Part shown: positions 55,664 to 64,000 of the stretch, one piece after another
How positions within the stretch are numbered: the stretch's first letter is position 1
How the letters are laid out: the number at the start of each line of letters is the position of its first letter
From: Sphaerolaimus hirsutus
Lineage: Eukaryota > Nematoda > Chromadorea > Monhysterida > Sphaerolaimidae
Length of the DNA: 64,000 nucleotides
NCBI GenBank assembly: GCA_964036195.1
Contig: OZ038451.1
Coordinates: 7,878,529-7,942,528 of the forward strand
Reading direction: 5' to 3'
Notes under the pieces: generated by a model
The model's database searches: none
What the model saw: the letters and a program-made list of their open reading frames with translations, nothing else
What the model was told of the DNA's origin: nothing
Position numbers and translations under genes: made by a program

Positions 55664-55806
55664 TGCAAAAGCCCGCGCCAGGCGTTATAACGTTATCAAT
55701 TTATGCGGGCGCCAAGACCGCCAGCGCCAACATAGAACAATGGCGACAAAAGGTTCTCTTTTTGGCGCCCTGAAATGGCGCTATTCCTTCACCAACCACT
55801 GCACTG

Positions 55807-56035
55807 TAGTGATGGAAAAGCGCCAGGAAAAATGGCGCCAGGCGCCATGGCGCCATTCAAAAATATGGCGCCGGGCGCCACAGTAAATGGCGCCGGGCGC
55901 CACAGTAAATGGCGCCGGGCGCCAATGGCGCCATGGCGCCATCTGAAAAAATGGCGCCGGGTGCCAAAGGGCGCCAGAAACAATGGCGCCAGGCACCAAA
56001 ATAGCGCCAACCACAAAATTCACTTTTTCATCACT
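55807..56035. repeat. GGCGCCGGGCGCC array element
   Basis: TAGTGATGGAAAAGCGCCAG and CACTTTTTCATCACTG are the ends. GGCGCCGGGCGCCACAGTAAAT repeats in tandem inside. Target duplication not clear. Confidence 0.6.
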
Positions 56036-56119
56036 GAAGCATTTATAGAAGAGCAATATGTGGTACCATTTTTCTGATAGAGACACAAGCCATAAAACTC
56101 ATCTTTTGTGGATTTGTAT

Positions 56120-57010
56120 TACCGTATTTCCTCAACATACCCTCCTGAAAATGTGCACTACGAAATTTTTTTGTCGATATAATTACAACCCCCTTGAAAC
56201 ACCCACTCCCTCGATAAACCCCCACAAAATTTGCACTATCAAAAAGTAAACCCTGGTGGTATTTCAGGGAAATACGATATCTATTTATCGCTTTAAGTCT
56301 ATAGAAATACCGTATTTGCTTAAATAATTCCTACCCTTAGCTACATAGTTCGCCCTGAAGAATGTCTGATGACAAAAATAATTTCCAAGTGTAATTATTT
56401 AAGCAAATAGAGTATATACCTAAGAATGTAGAGCGTCCACCCCCTTCGTTTTGCAACTACCGTTTTTCCTGGGATAAACTCCCTCAAAATACCCCCAGGT
56501 CTGAGCAAGCAGAGGAAATAATAACCCCCCATGAGGGGAATTTCATACAAATACAGTAGTGCATTGTAAATAGGTAATCAATGTACGGGGTGTGAAAGAA
56601 ATACTTTTAGATTAACGTTTTTCCAATTGTTATATGTGAAGATTTGCAGTTTATGTGGCATAAAACAATCAACGTAAACCCAAACTTGCAATGCTGGCAA
56701 AAAATTACAAAGGTGAATGTGTTAAATATCACCTAAATGACATCATTCAGCAGAAAAGGCAGTTGAATATAACCTAAAATGACCGTTCATCCAAGGCATC
56801 TTGACGCCATTTCCGGCGCCATCTAAAACAATGGCGCCGGGCGCCAAATTGGCGCCAGCGAAAATGGCGCCAAGTGCCAATGGCCAAATAACCCCCCCCC
56901 CCTCAATATACCCCCCCCCCCCCCGAAATACTCAAAATGGACACTATGAACCTATAAACCCCCCCTCAAAATACCCCCCCCCCAAATTTAGTGTATAGAG
57001 AACATAAATG
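56120..57010. repeat. Cluster of decayed foldback fragments
   Basis: TACCGTATTTCCTCAACATACC to ATTTCAGGGAAATACGATA (56121-56280), TACCGTATTTGCTTAAATAA with its inverse TTATTTAAGCAAATAGAGTA (56310-56415), TACCGTTTTTCCTGGGATAA to ATACAGTA (56458-56558), and a fragment at 56889-57005. Each is a short diverged member of the TACCGTATTTCC type. Confidence 0.55.
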
Positions 57011-57040
57011 ACAGAGGCTGCAGTTTGTCTCTACTGGGCT

Positions 57041-57340
57041 AGGGATGGAAAAAAAAGCGCTTTTTTTAACGGCCCCGCGATTTAAAAAAAGTGCTTTTTT
57101 AGCTTTTTTCAAAAATTGTCAAGACATTACCTAAAAAGCTCCCAAATATGGTCCTGAGTCAATACATACAGGTATATCAGTCAAGTGGCAGTACTTGTGA
57201 TGATATATAACCATAGAATGGCTATGTAATCATCTGATAGCATTATAAGTGCTGATTTCTGCCAAAAAAATTCAAATTTTATGTCGAGTAATTATGTATA
57301 TCGCCATTTTTGAATGTTTCTTGACTGCAAGCGAAGTTAG
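57041..57340. repeat. Truncated TTTTAAAA hAT-like element
   Basis: TAGGGATGGAAAAAAAAGCGC and a hairpin of TTTTTTTAAC start it; the next 250 bases match the inverse of the interior right part of 8669-9335. It breaks off near 57340, replaced by TGTGGCCACACAAGCTGGTT, the end of another element. Confidence 0.65.
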
Positions 57341-57789
57341 GCATGGAATGTGGCCACACAAGCTGGTTTTCAATGTTCCTTTTTGAAAACTCTTCTGGGC
57401 AACGCGTCGCTGTACGCTTTTCAATAGTGTGCAATTTGCACTTTTATTTTTCAATTAGTGATAGCATATGTGAATATTGGTTTCAGCAAGTCACATTTGC
57501 CATTCAAAGTTCACATTTGCAGAACATTTTTGAAAACTGTACAGCAACGCGTCAACTGATGGGGTCATAGAAAACTTGGGATTCATATAAAATAAAATAA
57601 TTTTTTTTTTTAAACGTCACTGTGGCGACATTTCAGGTGACAACTGTATATGTCACCTGTTTCCATAAGTTTTTACCGATTTTGAAAAGTACTTATAACA
57701 TGACAGAATTCATAAATTTATCAACAACACAGAATCTGGGACTTGGTACTACTGTTAATTCAATTTATCTTTATGTAATTTGTGTGTAC

Positions 57790-58600
57790 CAGAGTTGCGA
57801 AAGCATATTTACGCTTACCCGAAATACCCGGGTAAATGGGTATTTATATTTACGCTTACGCTTATGCTTTCATTAAATACCCGTACGCTTTATTACGCTT
57901 TCCCGGCCGAAATACCCGGGTACCGAAAGCGTAAAAAACTATTCACATAGCCAGTTTTAATGCTTTTGAAAAAGCATACAACTACAAAACAGAAAGTTAA
58001 GTAGAACGTGTAGAGATAAAAAGTAACTGCGTGTGTGTAGAAACGCTCTGAAAATAGCGTCATATGTACAAATCCTGTGAAAATATGAGCACAATGTACC
58101 TACTGGCTAAATATAGAGTCTAGAAATTTTGCGGCTTCTGAATTCGGAATTTTGGTGCCATAATTGATTCTGACGACGATGTTGTCACCATTGACAGCAC
58201 TAAGTCTCAGTTAGAAGATAACGCAGATCAGAGTGCCGCTGCCTTTGAAATGCCATAAAATCCTAGAGCAGACTACCAAGTGGGTGTCCTACTAGACCCC
58301 TGGTGTTGAACAATGTTTATTTGTTACGTTGATCGTGATCTTTAATTGTGTTGATAAAAAAAAAAGTGAAAATGAATGGAAACAACGTATGAACTTATCT
58401 AAAAGTGAACGCAAAGGTGTTGTTTGATCCTCAACAGCAAGATCACTTTCTAAGAAAAAATTTACGCTTACGCTTTATTTTACGCTTTCCTAGGTATTTT
58501 AAAAATACCTTACGCTTTTAGTATCCATACTCAAAATTTGGAAAGTGTATTTACGCTTACGCTTACGCTTTCCAAAAATACCGGTATTTTAACAACTCTG
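57790..58600. mobile_element. hAT-like CAGAGTTGCGAAAGC / TTACGCTTACGC element
   Basis: CAGAGTTGCGAAAGCATATT and CGGTATTTTAACAACTCTG ends; perfect duplication GTGTGTAC (57782-57789, 58601-58608). The arms use TTTACGCTTACGCTT instead of the TTTACGTTTACG words of its relatives. The centre has a short coding-like stretch (58150-58257). Confidence 0.9.
58150..58257 (+). other. Coding-like fragment inside a hAT-like element
   Basis: In the frame ending at TAA 58255-58257 the stretch reads DSDDDVVTIDS and SQLEDNADQSAAAFEMP, unlike the surrounding low-complexity DNA. It may be a captured exon end or a relic of a transposase. No start or splice signal is convincing. Confidence 0.25.
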
Positions 58601-58639
58601 GTGTGTACCATGCAATTGTTAGTCATGATCTTGCATTAA

Positions 58640-58662
58640 AATATATATATATATATATAATT
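58640..58662. repeat. TA microsatellite
   Basis: A run of about ten TA repeats. Confidence 0.8.
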
Positions 58663-58714
58663 TTTCATTTCATTAATTGATAAATATTTGTGAAAGTGAT
58701 TTATACATGCAGTT

Positions 58715-58816
58715 AGGTTGGCACTCTGTACAATGGGCTAAATGAAATTTCAGATGCAAATCACAGGGATGAAATTCAAGATGCCATCACAGAGAAACTG
58801 AAAGACTGGTTTTGAT
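58715..58816 (+). other. Possible small exon left of a hAT-like element
   Basis: After TACATGCAG and TTAG the frame YNGLNEISDANHRDEI to KLKDWF then TGA is open for 30 codons. Across the 58828-59847 element, ADLDTAQLPVIGELIQYDQL followed by a possible donor (AAG/GTGACC at about 59957) is also coding-like. They are in unlike frames and match no family I know. Confidence 0.25.
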
Positions 58817-58827
58817 GTACTCATGGC

Positions 58828-59847
58828 CAGGGTTGGCAAAATCTCAGAAAAGAATAAAAATAAAATAAAAAAAAAACGGAAAATTGAAGAATAAAATAAA
58901 ATAAAATAAAATGGAAAATTTCAAAATAAAAATAAAAATTGTATAAAAATTCGAATTTTTGTAAAATTTTTGTAAAATTGTATACAAATTCATATTTTTG
59001 TAAAAACTGTATAAAAATTCATATATTTTTTGTAAATTTTTTTTCTGTTGTTTATAGTTCAACCTGTTCATTTGCGGAGCTGGGGCAGTCCCAAGCCATG
59101 TAAAGTGTCAATATGTCAAATGAAATGGAATGGAAAGTGTCAATTTTCATGAAAATGTAAAGTTAAGTGTCATTTGTCACGACAAATATAAATTAAAGTT
59201 GAAACTGTAAAGCAAATTGTATCCAAATCTTATCTTTTGTGTCCAAATCTTGTTGTTTTTGTAACCAAATCTTATGTGAACATTTGGATACAAAAACATA
59301 AGATTTGAATACCAAAACATAAGGTTTGGATACCAAAACATAAGATTCAGATACACAATTTACACTCTGCACGACATTTGTCATGACAATCATACTTTGC
59401 TTGACATTTGAGATGCCAATTGACTCTTTACTACATTTGTCATGACAATTGACACTTTGCATGATGTTTTACAAATGCGCCCAGCACACTCCAGTAATCC
59501 TTCTACTGAAAATGCAAACCATTCTAATCGATAATTGTAACTTAACACTTGCAACTAGCTAACAATACCTACTGCATGCAACTTTTGCAAAGTAATAGAA
59601 AAATTTGTCACACGTTTTTCATGTTTAGGTCTAACTATCACATTTTTCTGATTTTGCATGCAAGATTCTGATTTTTGGTAAAATTTCTGTAAAATTTTTG
59701 TAAATTTTTTGTAAAATGGTCCATTTTATTATTTTATTATTATTTTGGAATAAAATAAAATAAAATAAAATGAAACAAGAATAAAATAAAAATAAAATAC
59801 ATTTTTATACAATTTTTATACAAATGATTTTTATAAAACCAACCCTG
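58828..59847. mobile_element. hAT-like element with AATAAAATAAAAT arrays
   Basis: CAGGGTTGGCAAAAT and ATAAAACCAACCCTG ends with perfect duplication CTCATGGC (58820-58827, 59848-59855). Arms of AAAATAAAATAAAA and TTTTTGTAAAATTTTTG words. An AGTCCCAAGCC repeat element (59085-59490) lies inside. Confidence 0.9.
59085..59490. repeat. AGTCCCAAGCC / TTTGGATAC repeat element, nested
   Basis: GGGGCAGTCCCAAGCCATGT begins it; the centre holds ATCCAAATCTTATG and inverse CATAAGATTTGGATAC words, and the right side carries TTGACACTTTGCATGATGTTTTAC. Related to 32433-32740. Confidence 0.65.
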
Positions 59848-60165
59848 CTCATGGCAGACTTAGATACTGCTCAATTGCCAGTCATTGGTGAATTAATCCA
59901 GTATGACCAACTGCTTGCACAATCTTTGGGTCAGCACCAGCATCAACACTCCAAGGTGACCAATCAACTAAACAGTATTTGGCCAGCTGCCAAACCTGAT
60001 TTTATGCATATAACATATGTCTTATTTTGTGCACTTTCACCTTGCATCACATTTACTAAGCTAGGTTTTCCTGAGCACTGCTTGGCTCAGCTGGACTGGA
60101 GTTTTTGGTGTTTTTGCTGCTGGCTGGAGTGTTGTAATGGCCTCTACTGGGTGCTTGGCAGTTAA

Positions 60166-60610
60166 TTTATACCCTTTCCACTGACACTTGGAAGTTGTGC
60201 ACATACAGTAAATAATTTTAAAAAAATCTCTGGAAACATAAAAAGACTATGTGATTTTTCCAAGCCTTTTTTTGCATCTTTACGTTTCTTTTACAAGACT
60301 TTCACTCAATTCCCCAATTCCATGGATAGATCCAGATAACTTTTGAGTTTTCAAAAAGGTTCATGTTTATGTTAAATTTCATGACAGATTGTAATATTAA
60401 ATGAAAACATTTCTGAAAACAATACAAAAAAATTGTTTTTATTTTTTGTGCTAGTGCATTGAATGTGACATCGTCTCAGTCAGTGTTCACTTGTTGTTCA
60501 TTTTTTGGCTTTCACTTACATACAAAATCAGCTGTTTGAATTGCACTTGTGATTTTTTTTTAAATTATAAAGTGGATTGTATAAAAATATCATTACTTGT
60601 TTTGCAGAAA
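60166..60610. other. Stretch with no recognised gene
   Basis: AT-rich; no terminal repeats or coding pattern recognised. Confidence 0.4.
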
Positions 60611-60617
60611 TATTATT

Positions 60618-60918
60618 CACAGCAAAAAATCGGTTCGTGAAGTGTGTGGAAGTGCGCTCTGTGAAGACACTTCCACTCACTTCCACACACTTCACGAAGT
60701 TTTCGGTGAAGTGTCTTCCACTCACTTCACCTAGCTTCACGAAGACCGAAATTCGTGAAGTGCACTTCACGAACCTTTGCAGCATACTTTGCATGGTTCG
60801 TGAAGTGCCGTGAAGCGTCTGAAATGCGGTGAAGTGTCTTCACGCTGACATTGCGCGTCTGCGTGAAGTCACTTCAGGACACTTCACCGCGCATCACACA
60901 CCCATTTTTTGCTGTGAT
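60618..60918. mobile_element. Element with GAAGTGTCTTCAC arrays
   Basis: CACAGCAAAAAATCGGTTCG and ACCCATTTTTTGCTGTG are inverted ends. The inside is built of TTCGTGAAGTG, GAAGTGTCTTCCACTCACTTC and their inverses. Flanking octamers ATATTATT and ATTGAATT do not agree well, so the target duplication is unproven. Similar design to the array-bearing hAT-like elements. Confidence 0.65.
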
Positions 60919-61485
60919 TGAATTCAGTTGTTGTTTTTTTATGTGAAAAAATAAGGGCTTGTTACTGTGATAATGTGATAATTACAGATACAGGGATGTA
61001 ATTTAAAAAAATTATTTAATGTTTTGAGCATCACAACAATTTCTCCATCATCTTTGAACTTCTATCACAAAACATGGTATCAAATGAAAGAGAGAAAAAA
61101 ACTGAACATATATCTGAGGCGGATATCATATACAATGTAAAACCAAATTTTTAAAAGTATTTATAGTTATAAAACAAATTAATTTTTAAAAATATGTATA
61201 ACAGCGCTAAAAATATACAATACAGTCCCAAAAATCAAGCATAATTTTCTGCATCACATGCCGCTTACAGCTTGTCCTACAAATTTGTACTTATTCGACA
61301 AAAGAATATTTTGTCTGCCGCATTTTACCTAAGTTTTCAGATATGTGTTCTTCCGGAGGAAAAATAGAACAAAAACAAAGATGGCGGCTGTTTGGCTCAT
61401 TACACAGACTGTTTAAATGAATTTGAAAACAAAATAATGGGTTTTCACAGAGGGAACCTTGAAAACCAGCTTGTGTGGGGCCAAT
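60919..61485. other. Stretch with no recognised gene
   Basis: AT-rich sequence; its right edge (GAAAACCAGCTTGTGTGGGGCC at about 61461-61482) is the terminus of an element whose left end I did not find. Confidence 0.4.
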
Positions 61486-61685
61486 GGCGCCACACAAGCT
61501 AGTTTTCAACCAAAATTTTGAAAACTTGTAGATCTGCATTGAATGCATTTGAGTTTTCTAGAATGAGGTGCCCATCATCTACAGTTGATGGAGAGTAAAA
61601 ACGACTCATTCTAGAAAACTCAATGTGTTCAATGCTGATTTACGAGTTTTCAAAAAGGAACATTGAAAACTAGCTTGTGTGGCCA
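61486..61685. mobile_element. Palindromic element ending GGCGCCACACAAGCTAGTTTTC
   Basis: GGCGCCACACAAGCTAGTTT and GAAAACTAGCTTGTGTGGCC are inverted ends. Inverse copy of 53102-53300 with few differences. Confidence 0.78.
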
Positions 61686-61694
61686 CAATAGTGC

Positions 61695-61950
61695 TTAAAT
61701 TTGGCTATAAAAGATGGCTAATACATGACAGTGATGTTTCACAGTGTAGAAAAGTGGAAGCACATTGGCTGGATATTATTTACTACACTGACATATCTCC
61801 TCAACTTATTATTACATGATACCATGCAGGAATAGAAGCAATGTCACTAAAATGCTACAAAACCAATGAAAACAACCACCAATGGCAATTTGCATGTGAA
61901 ATTATGCGCTTGCGTGCAAAAAAAAGCAAAATACCTAGTGCATGAGTACA
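61695..61950. repeat. Remnant of a TTTTAAAA hAT-like element
   Basis: ACCAATGAAAACAACCACCAATG and TATGCGCTTGCGTGCA (61903-61917) with ATACCTAGTGC match the inverse of the interior of 8669-9335. Both terminal repeats are lost. Confidence 0.6.
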
Positions 61951-62049
61951 CATGTACGCTAATTTATGTTGGATGTATGTCTATAGCCCCGATATAACCT
62001 ATTATCTCCGTTGATTAGCAGTTGTGTAAAAAAGCGTTCACTATGAATT

Positions 62050-62178
62050 TCACAAAAATTTCTGAAGAAATAATAACCCTCCCTCGAATAAGGCCACCCT
62101 CGAAATACCCCCCCCCCCTCAAAATTTCCACTCTGAAGAAATAAACCTCCTGGGGGTATTTTGAGGAAATACGGTATT
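62050..62178. repeat. Foldback fragment, right half
   Basis: CCCTCGAATAAGGCC, CCCCCTCAAAATTTCC and the end GGTATTTTGAGGAAATACGGTA match the right part of 20883-21289. The left end is missing. Confidence 0.6.
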
Positions 62179-62510
62179 TGTGGCAGAAATTCATGCAAGC
62201 ATGGCTAGAAATGTAGATAGATGCGACTAGTGAAAAAATTTGAAGCCATCATGTCATTTTTTCAAATGCTTACTGGGATTACTGTCAAGTTATAAAAAAC
62301 ATTTTGGTTTTGTGTTTGGTTGGTAGCGATCTAGACATTTAAATCGAGGATGCCTTTTTCCATTTTTTACCATATTTGCTTAAAAGAAACTTGACAATAT
62401 TTTAGCTTGGTGGTGGGGAACCATTTAATATATACCCCTTTAAAAATATCTCTCTTAGCATCGGCATCCGTATTTATTTATATAGGTAAGCTGAATTTTT
62501 GCACCGCTAA

Positions 62511-64000
62511 TAGCATTGAAAAAATCTCTCGGAGATTTATATTTAAAAAATCTCTGAAAATCTCAGAAAATATAAGATTTTCTGAGATTTATATTTTTCC
62601 ATGATTTTCCAGAGAGATTTAATTATATTTATTTTTGATTGAGAAAATCTCTCGAGAAAATCTCTTTATATTTGTCCATTTTCACCTTCAAATTCACTAA
62701 TTCATCTGCTTCTTTGCTTATTTTCAGCTATTTCTAACTACCTATATATGTGCTAATATACCATTTTTGGCTATTTTGCACATATTCTTAGGTTCTTCTC
62801 TCCCTTTTTCTGTTCTATAGCATGAAAGAGCCTATAAAAAGTCTATCTGAAATGCATTCTCTGTACTCGAGTATTTTCAAAAAGAATACATAAAAGAGAG
62901 TACTGGTACTTTTTCAGAGGAAATGTATATGTATTTACTCAGTACTGTAAAATATGCATTTTTGAGTAAATGTAAATATGTTTAACCAACTACAAACTAT
63001 TAACAACAACAGCATGCTTTGCAAATACAGATATCAAAATTTGGTGATAAAAGTCATCTGATAAATACTGGGTCGATCTTCACACGTGAGAACAATGTAT
63101 ACTCAGTAACGATGGCAAACCCTCCAGAAAAAAAGTATTAAAATTTTAAAGTATTTTTTCTGAAACGACTTTTCAAACTTTTGAATTTTTCCGCAAAACA
63201 GTTTTTGAATTTTCGAATTTAGTTTTCGAATTTTCATCTTTTTTTGGTAGTTTTCGAATTTTTTGGTAGTTTTCAAATTTTTTTGGGTAGTTTTTGAATT
63301 TTTTTAAAAGTTTTCGAATTTTAAAATTTTTTTATTCAAAACTTAATTGAACTCAACGTTTTACGTCTTTATTACTGCTCAGACACACCGCAAGTCAATT
63401 GTCAATTGATTTAGAACGTTGAACTTGGAATACATATCAATGCCTCAAATTACGTATAAAAAATTTTAAAAGTCTTTTCGAATCTTTTGAAAAAAATCGA
63501 TTTTTATGTATTTTTTTCACTGCGTGCTCAAAAATTTGAAAAGTCCAAAAAAATTAGAAAATTCGAAAACGTTTTCGAATTTTAGAATCTTTTTTGCCAT
63601 CGTTAATACTCAGCGGACCGCAAAGTATGCACCCAAAATTATTTATTGGTCGATAACGCGCGAGCTGGGTACACTTATGTTATACCTAAATTATATTTTT
63701 GTTGATAATTTAGATAGTAGGTGGTAGTAGATAGTAGGTGGTAGTATATGGTGGTGAATCCTGAGACAACGCATAAGGTGCTTAATACATACTCAAACAA
63801 ACGCCTCTTGTTCAAACACCTTGAGAGTTGAGATAATTACCTATTGATTAAATCATAATTGAAGTTGGGAGATTTTAGGAGATTTTTTTGAACGGCGAGA
63901 GATTTTCTCAGAGATTTAATTATATTTTCGAAAATGACTTAAGAGATTTCATTATATTTTTTTATTGAGAGATTTTCTGAGATAATCTTAATTTATATTT
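62511..64000. mobile_element. TAGCATTG / TCTCAGAAAATCTC element, running off the window
   Basis: TAGCATTGAAAAAATCTCTC at 62511 is a left end as at 18664. AGAGATTTTCTGAG words return at 63870-64000 without a terminal repeat, so the right end is probably past the window. A hAT-like element (63107-63605) is nested inside. Confidence 0.55.
63107..63605. mobile_element. hAT-like element, TAACGATGGCAAA family
   Basis: TAACGATGGCAAACC and TTTTGCCATCGTTA ends; perfect duplication ATACTCAG (63099-63106, 63606-63613). Arms of TTTTCGAATTTT words. A truncated relative begins at 489 (TTAACGATGGCAAACCC). Confidence 0.88.

Noticed and set aside
1..64000. tRNA, rRNA or histone genes
   Set aside because: I scanned for tRNA-like A and B boxes and rRNA-like segments by eye and saw none; a covariance search would be needed to exclude small RNA genes.

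Overview
This is a repeat-choked stretch of an animal nuclear genome. Genes are split by introns with GT-AG borders, C2H2 zinc fingers are encoded over many small exons, and no bacterial gene organisation is visible. Two complete six-exon genes encode a seven-helix receptor whose sequence pattern (a YxPCLMAM start of helix 2, an LNR motif at helix 3, a FDPYSG segment, and WQFTHGG followed by NxTIRKKV at the end) fits the nematode serpentine chemoreceptor class T (Srt) family. That makes a nematode the most likely source. A large, repeat-rich genome such as that of a mermithid would fit, but this is a guess.

Host genes. (1) A plus-strand C2H2 zinc-finger gene runs from about 4347 to 34722. Six exons lie between 4347 and 8503 and the last two at 33925-34121 and 34416-34722, separated by an apparent intron of about 25 kb. 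The exon phases match, and the zinc finger left unfinished at 8503 is completed exactly by the exon at 33925. (2) Receptor copy A (10125-13743, minus strand) lies wholly inside that 25-kb intron. (3) Receptor copy B (35660-38463, minus strand) lies just beyond the zinc-finger gene, tail to tail with it. (4) A broken third receptor copy lies at 13985-14319.

Everything else is mostly mobile DNA. There are more than twenty short hAT-like non-autonomous elements, most with 8-bp target duplications that I matched by eye. Each family carries its own low-complexity array next to its ends: CGATAT, CGGGAT, GGAAAACGG, CGAGTC, AAACGT, AATAAAAT, TTTTAAAA and others. Several otherwise different families share the same interior palindrome, TGCGCGCAAGCGCGCA. 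Other families are TACCGTATTTCCTCGAAATACC foldbacks, elements ending in CACACAAGCTAGTTGACA, elements ending in GTCGACAAGTCC, and GCGCCATGGCGC arrays.

The largest single element is a BEL/Pao-type LTR retrotransposon at 40967-52538 with 465-bp LTRs. It carries gag, protease, reverse transcriptase, RNase H, integrase and an envelope-like region. It is interrupted by a 2.26-kb DNA insertion, by in-frame stops and by a frame break, and it is itself inserted in an older GTCGACAAGTCC element. Nesting several levels deep recurs through the window (11.7-12.6 kb, 17.4-23.4 kb, 24.1-25.0 kb, 40.7-52.8 kb, 53.3-55.1 kb).
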